Shown: positions 1-9,230, counted from the first letter of the stretch. The stretch is 44,469 nt of DNA from an uncultured bacterium (GCA_902803265.1 CADCPD010000065.1:1-44469); one strand, 5' to 3'. Program-made: numbers and translations. The notes: a model not told the origin generated them from the sequence alone.

Positions 1-79
1 ACTTAGGCGCAAACTTCATCGCATAATCCTTAAACAAAATTTTAACACGAGGAAAAGGAAAAGGTATTTGTTTACATCA

Positions 80-102
80 GGGACTTATTCAGTCCCTTTT
101 TT
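80..102 (+). terminator. Rho-independent terminator
   Basis: GGGACT (80-85), a 5-nt loop and AGTCCC (91-96) form a 6-bp stem followed by six T. The T-tract is on the plus-strand side, so it should end a rightward transcript whose gene lies mostly left of the window. A frame ending in TAA at 24-26 could be that gene's tail, but only 8 codons are visible and they cannot be identified. The sigma-factor gene converges on the same hairpin without a T-tract on its own side. Confidence 0.75.
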
Positions 103-107
103 ATTGC

Positions 108-1106
108 TTAATTTCCAAAATAATTTTTTAAATCAACGGTTAAGTTAGCATTCTTACAAAGTTTTTTAAGCTTTGAAATAGCTCTGTTTTCAATTTGTCT
201 TATTCTTTCTCTTGAAACGCCATAATGAGAACCTATTTCATCAAGAGTTTTCTTTTCACCGTTGTTATCAAGTCCGTAGCGTAAAATTAAAATATCACGT
301 TCTTTTGGACTTAATTGTTTTAACATCTTTTGAATATCAGAAAATAAATTTTCTTGAGAAACTCTGTTATCAGGCGCCATTGTATTTTCGTCAACTATAT
401 AATCAGCAATTTTTGTAGAATCTTCTTTTTGATTTGCAGGAGTTTCTATACTTATTGTTGATTGAGCTGATTTTAAAATTGAAGTAAGTTTTTGCACACT
501 CAAACCCAATTTATAAGCAACCTCTTGTTTTGAAGGCGGATGCCCAAGTTCTGTAGTCAAATCTAAAGTAGCTTTTCTAATTTTACCCAAAGATTCTATC
601 ATGTGTATTGGTAATCTTATCACTCTTGCTTTATCTGCTATTGCACGAGTTATTGATTGTTGTATCCACCAAGTTGCATATGTTGAAAATTTATAGCCCT
701 TTTCATAATCAAAGCGTTCGGCAGCTTTCATTAAGCCAATATTTCCTTCCTGAATTAAATCAAGAAAAGAAAGCCCTCTGCCTATATATTTTTTAGCAAT
801 ACTTACAACAAGTCTTAAATTTGCATTTACAAGTATATTTTTTGCTATTTCACTATTGTTTTCTTTTATTTGTCTGGCAACTTCTATTTCTTCTTCATGA
901 GAAATTAAAGGAATTTTTCCTATTTGTTGAAGATATATTCTGACAGAATCGTCTGTGTTTACTGATGAAAGACTTTCTTGAATTTTTGGATCTTCAATTG
1001 ATGCCAATAAATCTTCATCGTCATCTGATTCTTCAATCTTTGAAAAATCTACACCTTCTTCAGAAATCTCTTCTGTATTAAAAAAAAGTTTTGTATCGTC
1101 TTTCAT
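108..1106 (-). CDS. rpoD: RNA polymerase sigma factor, RpoD/SigA family
   Basis: Sigma-70 family factor that directs RNA polymerase to promoters. Conserved regions appear in order: region 1.2 (DSVRIYLQQIGKIPL), the region 2 core-binding and -10 helix (NLRLVVSIAKKYIGRGL, DLIQEGNIGLMKA, YATWWIQQSITRA), region 3, and the region 4 HTH (LSPKERDILILRYGL, GVSRERIRQIE). The N-terminus is acidic (SDDDED), like a short region 1.1. At about 332 aa it is short for a primary sigma factor, so it could be the principal factor or a group 2 factor. I chose ATG 1106 because GAGAG lies 5 nt upstream. A GTG at 1118, inside the end of the methyltransferase gene, has no such site. It is the last gene of the nadA-rlmB-sigma run. 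Confidence 0.93.
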   Translation of the reverse strand: MKDDTKLFFNTEEISEEGVDFSKIEESDDDEDLLASIEDPKIQESLSSVNTDDSVRIYLQQIGKIPLISHEEEIEVARQIKENNSEIAKNILVNANLRLVVSIAKKYIGRGLSFLDLIQEGNIGLMKAAERFDYEKGYKFSTYATWWIQQSITRAIADKARVIRLPIHMIESLGKIRKATLDLTTELGHPPSKQEVAYKLGLSVQKLTSILKSAQSTISIETPANQKEDSTKIADYIVDENTMAPDNRVSQENLFSDIQKMLKQLSPKERDILILRYGLDNNGEKKTLDEIGSHYGVSRERIRQIENRAISKLKKLCKNANLTVDLKNYFGN

Positions 1107-1107
1107 T

Positions 1108-1848
1108 TTATCTCTCACTTATTAATTTCTGACGAACGCTTTCAAATATTATAATACTTAAAGCATTTGAAACATTCAACGAATTAAAGTTTTTTAACAT
1201 AGGTATTTTTATTTTAAAATCGGCAAGTTTAAGTATTGATTTTGAAACACCTGCATGTTCTGCTCCCATAACGAGAACAAAATTCATATTGTTGTAATCA
1301 ACATCATAGTAATTATCTGATTCAAATGCCTCTGCAGCAATTACCCACCAGTCCGATTTTTTTAATCTTTGAATAGCAGATACCGGACTGTTTACTTTTA
1401 TTATATCAATATGATTTATAGCGCCTGCGCTTGCCTTTTCTACTGTTGAATTAATAGGACAAGTCCTTCTTTCAGGTATTATTATTGCATCGACACCGGC
1501 ACATACGCAAGTTCTTATTATTGATCCTAAATTTTGTCCGTCTTCTATTCCGTCAAGCATTACTATTCTTGAATTTTGATGTTCTTTTGCTAAAAAATCT
1601 TCCAATTCAATAAATTTTATTGGAGATACAAGAGCAATTATTCCTTGATGATTATATTCATCATATTTTGACAGATTTTCTTTTGCAGTAAATTGAAATA
1701 AAATACCTTTTTCTTTTGAAATATCTATTATTTCATTAATTTTTTCCGAAGGATGAACACTTTTTGAAATAAGAATTTTGTTAAAAGTTCTTGTTCCTGA
1801 TTTAAGCGCTTCTAAAACAGCATTTCTGCCGTATATTATATCTTCCAT
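1108..1848 (-). CDS. rlmB: TrmH/SpoU-family 23S rRNA 2'-O-ribose methyltransferase (RlmB-like)
   Basis: SAM-dependent SPOUT methyltransferase, expected to methylate a ribose 2'-OH, probably 23S rRNA Gm2251 as RlmB does. The N-terminal substrate-binding domain starts IYGRNAVLEAL. The three knot motifs follow: NLGSIIRTC (motif 1, with the catalytic Arg), VMGAEHAG (motif 2) and IPMLKNFNSLNVSNA (motif 3). The length of 246 aa is normal. Its ATG shares one base with the nadA stop (TAATG), and its stop lies 1 nt before the sigma-factor ATG, so the three genes should be translationally coupled. TrmH or another SpoU specificity is possible. The YGRNAV start favours RlmB. Confidence 0.9.
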   Translation of the reverse strand: MEDIIYGRNAVLEALKSGTRTFNKILISKSVHPSEKINEIIDISKEKGILFQFTAKENLSKYDEYNHQGIIALVSPIKFIELEDFLAKEHQNSRIVMLDGIEDGQNLGSIIRTCVCAGVDAIIIPERRTCPINSTVEKASAGAINHIDIIKVNSPVSAIQRLKKSDWWVIAAEAFESDNYYDVDYNNMNFVLVMGAEHAGVSKSILKLADFKIKIPMLKNFNSLNVSNALSIIIFESVRQKLISER

Positions 1849-2750
1849 TATTTAACCTCAAGCATTTTTGTTATACAGCTTCTTGCTTTGTCGGCAATCT
1901 CTTTTTCTATTGTAATTTCGTGTTGTTCGTATAAAAGAGATTCATAAATATCTTCAAGAGTATTAAATTTCATATTAAAACATACTAAATCCTCTTTTAT
2001 CGGTATAAATTCTTTATCAGGATAGTCTCTTTTTAATCTGTCTGTTACACCTTGTTCTGTACCGATTACGAAAGATTTTTCATTACTTTCTTTTACATAA
2101 TTCATTATACCGGAAGTTGAACCCACATAATCAGCAAGTTTGCTAACTTCTATATGGCATTCAGGATGAATTAAAATTTTTGAATTTGGATATTTTTCTC
2201 TTGCTGAAAGAACATCTTCTTTTTTTATTTTAAGATGTGTAGGACAAAAACCAGGATAAGTCGTAACTTTTACTTTTTGCAATTTATACTCTGACCATTT
2301 TCCCAAATGAGTATCTGGGACAAATAAAACTTCATCTACGTTCAAACTCTTAATAATTTTTTCTGCATTTGCACTTGTACAACATATATCACACAAAGCT
2401 TTTACTTCGGCGGTTGAATTTACATAACAGACAACAGGTATATCAGGGTGTTTCATTTTAAATTCGTTTAATTGTTCTTCGTTAATCATATTTGCCATAA
2501 CGCAGCCTGAATTTTTATTTGGAAGTAAAACTTTTTTATCAGGAGAAATAATTTTTGCAGTTTGAGCCATAAAAAATACTCCTGCAAAAACTATTATATC
2601 TGCATCATTTTTGGCAGCCATTCTACTTAAATATAAAGAATCACCAACAAAATCCGCTACTTCGTCAATTTCTACATTTTGATAGCAATGGGCTAAAATA
2701 CAGGCATTTTTTTCTTTCTTTAATTTTAATATTTTATCCTTTATGTCCAT
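1848..2750 (-). CDS. nadA: Quinolinate synthase A
   Basis: [4Fe-4S] enzyme that condenses iminoaspartate with dihydroxyacetone phosphate to quinolinate, the NAD precursor. The three cluster ligands of the family are visible at the expected spacing: C83 (NSGCVMAN), C169 (YPGFCPTH) and C257 (DLVCFNM). HCYQ near residue 21, DSLYLSRMAA and IHPECHIEV are further family signatures. The 300-aa length matches the short NadA type. AGG lies 7 nt before the ATG. nadB and nadC are not in the window. It heads the minus-strand run into rlmB and the sigma factor and is divergent from the pilus genes. Confidence 0.95.
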   Translation of the reverse strand: MDIKDKILKLKKEKNACILAHCYQNVEIDEVADFVGDSLYLSRMAAKNDADIIVFAGVFFMAQTAKIISPDKKVLLPNKNSGCVMANMINEEQLNEFKMKHPDIPVVCYVNSTAEVKALCDICCTSANAEKIIKSLNVDEVLFVPDTHLGKWSEYKLQKVKVTTYPGFCPTHLKIKKEDVLSAREKYPNSKILIHPECHIEVSKLADYVGSTSGIMNYVKESNEKSFVIGTEQGVTDRLKRDYPDKEFIPIKEDLVCFNMKFNTLEDIYESLLYEQHEITIEKEIADKARSCITKMLEVK

Positions 2751-2763
2751 TTATAAACCTTAA

Positions 2764-2792
2764 TTGACGTATAAATTTATTCAACCTATAAT
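2764..2792 (+). promoter_or_regulatory. Sigma-70 promoter of the pilus genes
   Basis: TTGACG (2764-2769), a 17-nt spacer and TATAAT (2787-2792) form a near-consensus promoter. The predicted start is near 2799, about 33 nt before the chosen pilM ATG. A second TATAAT at 2801-2806 has no good -35. The rest of the nadA-pilM gap is AT-only sequence. Confidence 0.7.
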
Positions 2793-2831
2793 AATTATTA
2801 TATAATAGAAAAAAAGTTGTACAACATAATC

Positions 2832-4622
2832 ATGCTGAATAAATTATTATCCAAATTGGGGTCTAGTTCGAGTGCTACTGTGGGGGTGGCAGTATCGCCA
2901 AGTATCGGATTAGAAATGATAGAAATTGATAAAAATACTAAAACTGTAAGTAAATATGCTTGCAGACCTTTGGAATATAATTATTCTACGCGTGAAATTT
3001 CAGATTACGATGAATTCAGAACGACATTAGCAGCACTTTTTGACGATTTGAAAATCCCCAGAAAGTCAAATGTTATCTTAACACTGCCAAATGTTTATTT
3101 CGGACTAATCAATTTACCTCTTATGTTTGGTGATGAAGCAGTCAGCAATGCTATTCTTTCAGAAGTAGAACAAACATATATCTTTAAAAGACAAGAACCG
3201 GTTATTGGTTGGACTAATATTATCAAACCAAATCAAAGTACTGACTCTACCGATATTTTATATTCAGCAATACAAAATAGTGCCTTGTCAGAGATTTTTG
3301 CATCTTGTGTTGAAGTCGGATGTACCATAGTTGGATTGGAAAATTCATATTTATCTTTGCTTAAGGCTCTTGATTATACAAATTCGGCAGAAGAACAAAT
3401 GGCCGATTTTGTTACATGGAACTTAATGGTAATTGGACAAAATAACTATTCTATTTTGTCAATGTCAGGGAAAAATGTCATAAGTTACTATGAAGAACCA
3501 TTAGCACTAAAATCTTTTTCCGGAGAAGAAATATATAATGCAATAATTTCTTCCTCAACACTAACACTTACAACTAATCCGGCTAATTGGCTCTATATAG
3601 TTTCAGAAACAGATATTGTATCCGCTGAAGTTCTTTCTAAAAAAATAACTTTTGATGGAAAAATTACATATTTAGAAAGTAATAAATATGTTCAAAAACC
3701 ATTAATAGAATCAGCTAGTTCAGTTATGCCTAATTTGGCATTAAAAATTACCCCTGAAATTATAGGTTCCGGTATTTATAATTTTATTGATTATCCGGTA
3801 AAATTAAATTTACTTGGTGAATTTAAACCTGATAACGTCAAAGTTGAAGTTTATCCTTCAGTAAATATAGGTAGTTTAACTGTTGAAATTTCACCATCTT
3901 TTATAAAAAAACTATCTTTATTTATCTCGATACCAATTTTACTTATTATTTTATTAGCTTTTATAATCTTAAATGTTTTAAACAATAAACAAATAGCAGA
4001 ACAAGCATCATTGAGTTCTGAGTTAGAAGCAAAACAAGCTGAAATGAAAAAATATGACGCAATTAAAGTTGATACTTTTGATGAAAAGACAGAAATGTCT
4101 TTGATAAACGCTTACAACAAAGAAAAATTAATATATTATTCTGCTATGGGTTTAAGTATTCCGGCAAAGACATGGATTACTCAATTTAAAATAACAAAAA
4201 TGGGAAAAGTTTATATAAGTGGTAAAACTTCCAGATTAGAAGATGTTTATAATTTTTATAGAGATTTAAAAATGTCTGTAATTAATTCAGACTTAAAAGT
4301 TTATACGCTTGAAACCATAGAGAATGATGATAGTGAAAGTACAAAAAGGCCTAAATTTTATAGTTTTGAAATCACGAATATGGAAGATGCTGATATCGTA
4401 GCGATGAAAGAATATAAAGATTATAAAAAAGATCAAAGAAGTCAAAATCCTACAAATGCAATGAACGAACAAGATATTCCTGCTGCACCTGCCGCAACAA
4501 ATCCTGACGGAACACCGGTACAACCAGATCCGAATGCACCACCTCCTGCTCCTGGAGAAAATAACGAAAATCCTTTCAGTAAAGGACTTCCTCCTAATCT
4601 TGAAAAGATAGAAAGTTTTTAA
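2832..4622 (+). CDS. Type IV pilus assembly protein, PilM-PilN fusion
   Basis: Inner-membrane component of the type IV pilus machine. Residues 1 to about 330 look like the actin-like PilM fold (TVGVAVSPSIGLEMIEI at the start, then VILTLPNVYFGLINLPL). A single membrane helix follows near 361-383 (LFISIPILLIILLAFIIL), then a coiled coil and a PilN-like periplasmic domain (KTWITQFKI, then SGKTSRLEDVYNFYRDLK). A Pro-rich tail with PAAPAATNPDGTPVQPDPN ends the protein. PilM and PilN are usually separate, so the fusion is unusual. PilO follows 15 nt later, which supports the assignment. The start is uncertain: ATG 2832 is preferred over TTG 2817, and neither has a clear SD. No Walker or complete ATPase motif was checked in the PilM part. 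Confidence 0.8.
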   Translation: MLNKLLSKLGSSSSATVGVAVSPSIGLEMIEIDKNTKTVSKYACRPLEYNYSTREISDYDEFRTTLAALFDDLKIPRKSNVILTLPNVYFGLINLPLMFGDEAVSNAILSEVEQTYIFKRQEPVIGWTNIIKPNQSTDSTDILYSAIQNSALSEIFASCVEVGCTIVGLENSYLSLLKALDYTNSAEEQMADFVTWNLMVIGQNNYSILSMSGKNVISYYEEPLALKSFSGEEIYNAIISSSTLTLTTNPANWLYIVSETDIVSAEVLSKKITFDGKITYLESNKYVQKPLIESASSVMPNLALKITPEIIGSGIYNFIDYPVKLNLLGEFKPDNVKVEVYPSVNIGSLTVEISPSFIKKLSLFISIPILLIILLAFIILNVLNNKQIAEQASLSSELEAKQAEMKKYDAIKVDTFDEKTEMSLINAYNKEKLIYYSAMGLSIPAKTWITQFKITKMGKVYISGKTSRLEDVYNFYRDLKMSVINSDLKVYTLETIENDDSESTKRPKFYSFEITNMEDADIVAMKEYKDYKKDQRSQNPTNAMNEQDIPAAPAATNPDGTPVQPDPNAPPPAPGENNENPFSKGLPPNLEKIESF

Positions 4623-4637
4623 TAGGTAAAAAAAATT

Positions 4638-5222
4638 ATGCAAAAATATTTCAATATGTACAGAGAATCTATATTATTTGTAATACTTGCCATAGTTTTA
4701 TGTTATGCAGCTATTGGGCAGCTCAAACCTAAAATTAATGATTACAATTCTGTGCATAATGATATTGCACAGAAAAAAGCTTCTATTGATCAATTAAATG
4801 CCCAACTACAAACTGCACAACAACAAATGGCAAGACTTGAAAAGGCAAGAATTGCAAACAGTATGGTTAATAAAACTATTTTTCAGCCAAGAAGTTTATC
4901 TTTGGATAATGAAGCCGGATATAGTGTTTTATTCAATGACATTTTTGAAATGACTAAAGCAAATAAAATCAAAACTTATTCTATTCAATATGAATATAAT
5001 CCTACAGATGATCCTTTTGCCGCAGCTAATAAAGGTTATAATGTCTGTCTTTTAAAAATGAAGCTTATTGGCAGTTTTAGAGATTTTGAAAATTTATTAA
5101 CTGATTTGTATAAATATCCGTATTTCATAAGTATTAGCAGTTATGATATTGTACCTTATTATAAAGATAAAAATGTTTTATTTATCAAACTTGGTATAAA
5201 AGTATATATGAAAGGTGATTAA
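4638..5222 (+). CDS. pilO: PilO-like type IV pilus inner-membrane protein
   Basis: Predicted alignment-complex protein that pairs with PilN and links the cytoplasmic PilM ring to the secretin. Residues 11-29 form a membrane helix (ILFVILAIVLCYAAIG), followed by a heptad-rich coiled coil (QKKASIDQLNAQLQTAQQQ) and a periplasmic ferredoxin-like domain with IGSFRDFENLLTDLYKYPYF, typical of PilO. The length of 194 aa fits. It is cotranscribed with the PilM-PilN fusion and converges on the radical SAM gene with 2 nt between stops. No PilP or PilQ follows, so the secretin genes must lie elsewhere. Confidence 0.82.
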   Translation: MQKYFNMYRESILFVILAIVLCYAAIGQLKPKINDYNSVHNDIAQKKASIDQLNAQLQTAQQQMARLEKARIANSMVNKTIFQPRSLSLDNEAGYSVLFNDIFEMTKANKIKTYSIQYEYNPTDDPFAAANKGYNVCLLKMKLIGSFRDFENLLTDLYKYPYFISISSYDIVPYYKDKNVLFIKLGIKVYMKGD

Positions 5223-5224
5223 GT

Positions 5225-6082
5225 TTAAAAAATATTTTTATCTATCGCAAACATTTGCTCTTTATTTTTTATACAAGTTATACAAAAATCGGTTTCAAGT
5301 TGGACTTTTTTTGAATAATTACTAAAATCGGTTCCCATTCTGCCACGATAATCATTTGCAAGAAACGGGCAGGTATATATTCCTTTTGTTGTCAAGATTC
5401 TTGAATTTTGACAATCTAATTTTTCATTATTTTCTTCTGTTTTTTCAATATTAACTGTTTTTTCCCAACATTCATTTATTTTTATATTTTTATCATCAAT
5501 AATAATATCTAAATTTTTAAATATATTTTTTAGTTCAAAAACTATTTGTTTCTTACTTTCTTTATATGAATTTGTTATACATAAAATAATATAAAAATCA
5601 TACTTATTTAAATTTTTTACAGCATGTAAAACTTGTCTGAAACTTCCTCTGCTTCTGATATCATCATTTTTTATTTCATTGTAATGGTTTAGTGGAAGCT
5701 GAAAAATAATAGAATAATCACTTTCATTTTCTACTTTTTTTAAAAATCTGGCTTTTTTTTCATTAATGAAACTGCCATTAGTACAAATACATACATTTGA
5801 TCTTTTTAAACATAACCTTAAAATACTATTGAAATCAGGATGAGTCATTGGTTCTGCACCTGTCAAATAAATACAGTTTATTTTTTCATTTTCTGTTTGT
5901 TTAATAGCTTCTTTTATTTTGTCTATAGATATAAAGTCTTTTACTTTTTTATTAAGTGGAAAGTTTATATAACATTGTTTACAATGCTGATTACAATTTT
6001 TTTCGGTTAATTCTATAAATAAATTATTTAATTCTTCTAATGTGCATGTTTTTGCACATAATAATGTGTTTTCAGTTGACAT
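5225..6082 (-). CDS. Radical SAM protein with a SPASM-like C-terminal Cys set
   Basis: Radical SAM enzyme of unknown substrate. CNQHCKQC gives the SAM-cluster cysteines C30, C34 and C37 (CxxxCxxC), and TGAEP resembles the GGEP SAM-binding motif. Four C-terminal cysteines (C224, C238, C267, C270, the last two as CITC) are arranged as in SPASM or twitch domains that hold an auxiliary Fe-S cluster. Such enzymes often modify peptides or act as anaerobic sulfatase-maturase relatives. No convincing precursor peptide is next to it. AAAGGAG lies 7 nt before the ATG. The gene is downstream of the TPR gene across a 73-nt gap and is probably in the same transcript. Confidence 0.85.
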   Translation of the reverse strand: MSTENTLLCAKTCTLEELNNLFIELTEKNCNQHCKQCYINFPLNKKVKDFISIDKIKEAIKQTENEKINCIYLTGAEPMTHPDFNSILRLCLKRSNVCICTNGSFINEKKARFLKKVENESDYSIIFQLPLNHYNEIKNDDIRSRGSFRQVLHAVKNLNKYDFYIILCITNSYKESKKQIVFELKNIFKNLDIIIDDKNIKINECWEKTVNIEKTEENNEKLDCQNSRILTTKGIYTCPFLANDYRGRMGTDFSNYSKKVQLETDFCITCIKNKEQMFAIDKNIF

Positions 6083-6155
6083 TTTTTTCTCCTTTTATTA
6101 ATTATTTTAGAAGTTCAAAAGGAGTTTTAAATTCACCATGCGGTTAAATTAAATA

Positions 6156-7457
6156 TTATTTACCAAGTAATTCTAAAGGTTTCTTAATCTGAAATTCTTT
6201 TACTAAAAGTTTATGATTTTCTTTTTTATATAAATAAAAATCAACATCTAAAGTATCAATAGATTTATTTAAATTATGCTCATTCAGATCTGTTGAAAGT
6301 CTTATCGTAGAAGTTTGTTCTCCCATAGGAAATATATTTTCATATGCAAATATTTGTTTTGAAGATGTTCTTACTTTATGATTTTTTTCTTTAAAGACTA
6401 ATTCTGCCGTAAGATTTTTTATATTAAAAGGTGAATTATTTCTCAATTGGAATTTAACATCTACGTCAAATGTTTTATTTGCTTTATTGTAATTTGTATT
6501 AATATCTGAAATTATAACTATTATGTCATCTTTATATAAAATATTTGATGAAACAAAATCCTTAAAACGTTTTGCTTTCATATCAAATAAATCTTTTTCA
6601 GCTTTATCTCCCAATGCTTCAGCACTTTCAGACATTTCCATTAATAAATCATAATACATATAATAATTTAGCATTTCCGGTGCTTTTTTTCTTACTACTT
6701 CTAATAATTCAAAAGATTTCCTAGGATTATTATCTATATATAAAAGAGCTAATTTATAATTTATCTGTGCTTTGTCATTTAATTCATCAGCTTTTTCAAG
6801 ATAATATACTGCTTCTTCTATTATACCTTTTTCAACAAAAATATCCGCCATTGCTTCATAACAATTTGCTAATCTTATTTTCGTATCTTCCATTTCTCTA
6901 TTATCACATCGTTTTAAATAAAATATAGCTTTTTCATATTTACTTGCAGCTTGTGGGTATAATTCAGCTTCAAATAATTTATTACCTATTTCTTTATAAA
7001 TTATACCTTTGTTTTTTATAAGTTTTTTATCAGGCTTATCAGTTATTTCGTCCATTAACTGTTGAGCTTCTTTTAATTTATTCATTTTTATATATAAAGT
7101 AGCTAGTTTATATCTTGCGTTATAAGCCATATATGGAGATTTATCAACTGCAATTTGTAATTCTTTTTCTGCGTTTACATAATCTTTTTTTATAGCATAT
7201 AAAGTTCCTAAACGAATATTATATCCATAATTTTTAGGATATCTTGATAACAAATATTGATTTTTTTCTATTAAAAAGTCTATTAAATAATAATCTACTT
7301 CAGCTGCTGATTTTGACAGCTTTGGATATCTTATAGAATAAGGTATTGTTAGCCAAGTTATACCAATTATAAAACCAACAATTACTGCAACAACAAAAAA
7401 TGTTATTGCAAAGGTTTTTAAATAAGGTTCTATATCTTTTTTATTTATTTTATTCAT
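6156..7457 (-). CDS. Membrane-anchored TPR protein
   Basis: No specific function recognised. One N-terminal membrane helix (FAITFFVVAVIVGFIIGITWL, about residues 12-32) anchors it. Several degenerate TPR helix pairs follow (for example NYGYNIRLGTLYAIKKDYVNAEKEL and AASKYEKAIFYLKR), to about residue 290. The last 120 residues look like a beta-sandwich (VDVKFQLRNNSPFNIKNLTAEL). ATG 7457 overlaps the end of mgtC by 8 nt (GATGAATAA), which suggests translational coupling. A TTG one codon upstream is the alternative start. It lies within the ABC importer/MgtC run. Confidence 0.8.
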   Translation of the reverse strand: MNKINKKDIEPYLKTFAITFFVVAVIVGFIIGITWLTIPYSIRYPKLSKSAAEVDYYLIDFLIEKNQYLLSRYPKNYGYNIRLGTLYAIKKDYVNAEKELQIAVDKSPYMAYNARYKLATLYIKMNKLKEAQQLMDEITDKPDKKLIKNKGIIYKEIGNKLFEAELYPQAASKYEKAIFYLKRCDNREMEDTKIRLANCYEAMADIFVEKGIIEEAVYYLEKADELNDKAQINYKLALLYIDNNPRKSFELLEVVRKKAPEMLNYYMYYDLLMEMSESAEALGDKAEKDLFDMKAKRFKDFVSSNILYKDDIIVIISDINTNYNKANKTFDVDVKFQLRNNSPFNIKNLTAELVFKEKNHKVRTSSKQIFAYENIFPMGEQTSTIRLSTDLNEHNLNKSIDTLDVDFYLYKKENHKLLVKEFQIKKPLELLGK

Positions 7458-8151
7458 CAACTTCCTGTATTGCTATTGATGTTATTCCATTAAATAATTC
7501 ACATTTTCTATATGCTGTTTGCAATGGATTTTTATCTTTTATTCTCACAACTGCAACTATTTTTGCATCGTGTTCTTTATCAGAATCAACTTTTTTAATT
7601 TCATTTAAATAAGGAAATTCTTCCATTATATAATTTTGAACTTCATTAACACTACATTGTTCACATTTTAGTGTAAGTTTTAATCGTTTTTTTGAGATTT
7701 TACGTTTTTCTAAAAAGTTTCTTTCAATCCATTTGATAAAAATAAGAACAATAATGCTCAAAGCTGTTCCAATAAGTGCTATATCAAAATTTCCAGTACC
7801 GCAAGCCATACCTATTGCAGCAGCTATCCAAAGAGTTGAAGCTGTAGTTAATCCGTGAACAGATGAACCTGTTTTCATTACAGTTCCTGCACCAATAAAA
7901 CCAATACCTGTTACAATCTGAGCTGCAATTCTGGCTGTATCTCTTAATCCTGTTGCTTGAGCAACTATTACATTATCGCCAATAGCAAAGGTAGGAAAAC
8001 CATGTATTGAAAGCAATGTAAAAACACATGACCCTAAACAAACAAATATATGCGTTCTTAATCCTGCTTGTTTATTCGTTAATTCTCTTTCAAGACCAAG
8101 GGCAAATCCTAATATTACCGATGTAAATAAACTTAGTGCATATTGTATCAT
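7450..8151 (-). CDS. mgtC: MgtC/SapB family membrane protein
   Basis: Inner-membrane protein of the MgtC/SapB family. In pathogens this family helps survival in low magnesium and modulates the F-ATPase, so its role here is inferred only from homology. Four to five hydrophobic segments carry family motifs: GFALGLERELTNKQAGLRTH, VTGIGFIGAGTVMK and VHGLTTASTLWIAAAIGMACG. The soluble C-terminal third (KRLKLTLKCEQ to the end) fits the ACT-like domain of long MgtC proteins. AAGG lies 6 nt before ATG 8151. It follows the OppC-like permease by 11 nt, so it probably shares that transcript. Confidence 0.9.
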   Translation of the reverse strand: MIQYALSLFTSVILGFALGLERELTNKQAGLRTHIFVCLGSCVFTLLSIHGFPTFAIGDNVIVAQATGLRDTARIAAQIVTGIGFIGAGTVMKTGSSVHGLTTASTLWIAAAIGMACGTGNFDIALIGTALSIIVLIFIKWIERNFLEKRKISKKRLKLTLKCEQCSVNEVQNYIMEEFPYLNEIKKVDSDKEHDAKIVAVVRIKDKNPLQTAYRKCELFNGITSIAIQEVDE

Positions 8152-8162
8152 TTTCTACCTTT

Positions 8163-9227
8163 TTATCTCATTTTACTTTTTGGATCTAAAATATCTCTTA
8201 TTGTATCACCTATCAGATTAAAAGACAGCACTGCAACAAAAATTAAGAATCCCGGAGTTAAAAGCCAAGGTCTGTATAAAATATTTGAATATTCTTGTGC
8301 CTCTTTAAGCATATTACCCCAACTTGCATCAGGTTGTTGAATTCCTAATCCTAAAAAACTTAATCCTGATTCTGATAATATATATCCCGGAACAGATAAT
8401 GTCATTGCAACTATTACATAACTTGTTGTTTGAGGTAATATATGCTGTAAAATTATCTTCATATTAGAAAGCCCTATTGATTTAGCACTTTCTACAAATT
8501 CTTGAGTTTTTATTGATAGAACCATTCCTCTTACAACTCTTGCAAAGCCTGCCCAACCTATAAGAGCAAGTATTATTACTATAAGAATAAATCTTTGGAC
8601 ACTTGTCATATTAGGAGGCAAAATCGCTGCAAGTATTATTAGAAGATAAAAACTTGGTATTGACATAACAGCTTCAGCAAATCTCATCATTAATACATCA
8701 ACTTTCCCGCCAAAATATCCTGATATTCCGCCATATAAAAGACCTATCGGAAATAATACAAATAAAGCTAAAAATCCTATTGTCATTGAAATTCTTCCGC
8801 CAAATAATAATCTTGAAAATACATCTCTACCGTTTATATCTCCGCCTAAAAGATATAATCGGCCTTCATTTTCAACAGTTACAAGATGTCTTTTCATCGG
8901 AATGAATCCAAAAACTTTATATGGCATTCCTTGACTAAAAAACTTAATGTAATATTTATGACTTCTATCCAATTTATAAGTTGTTTCCAAAAGATTTGGA
9001 TCAAATTCTCTTTTGTAATTATATGTATATGGTCTTGAAAAATGTCCTTTTTCATTAATAGTAAAAATTGGTGATGGAGGAACATAAGATAAATCTCTGT
9101 CTGAAAAATCTTTTGTATATGGCGCAATAAAATCAGCAAACAATAACGCCGTATATATTACAATAAGCACAATCAGTGCAATAAGTGAAAATTTATCTTT
9201 TATTAATTGTTTTAATACTTTTTTCAT
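8163..9227 (-). CDS. oppC: ABC transporter permease, OppC/DppC type
   Basis: Membrane subunit of a di/oligopeptide (or nickel-type) ABC importer. The N-terminal OppC_N segment (DKFSLIALIVLIVIYTALLFADFIAPY) is followed by an unusually long linker of about 90 residues. Then comes the binding-protein-dependent permease domain with GRDVFSRLLFGGRISMTIG. The EAA loop that contacts the ATPase is FVESAKSIGLSNMKIILQHILP, followed by ESGLSFLGLGIQ near the end. At 354 aa it is longer than typical OppC (about 300 aa) because of the linker. GGGGG lies a few nt before ATG 9227. It forms an operon with oppB and oppA. No OppD or OppF ATPase gene is present. Confidence 0.92.
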   Translation of the reverse strand: MKKVLKQLIKDKFSLIALIVLIVIYTALLFADFIAPYTKDFSDRDLSYVPPSPIFTINEKGHFSRPYTYNYKREFDPNLLETTYKLDRSHKYYIKFFSQGMPYKVFGFIPMKRHLVTVENEGRLYLLGGDINGRDVFSRLLFGGRISMTIGFLALFVLFPIGLLYGGISGYFGGKVDVLMMRFAEAVMSIPSFYLLIILAAILPPNMTSVQRFILIVIILALIGWAGFARVVRGMVLSIKTQEFVESAKSIGLSNMKIILQHILPQTTSYVIVAMTLSVPGYILSESGLSFLGLGIQQPDASWGNMLKEAQEYSNILYRPWLLTPGFLIFVAVLSFNLIGDTIRDILDPKSKMR

Positions 9228-9230
9228 ATA

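Noticed and set aside
6096..6142. RiPP precursor for the radical SAM enzyme (MVNLKLLLNF mini-ORF)
   Set aside because: Only 10 codons, no SD, no leader/core pattern and no transporter or peptidase next to it.
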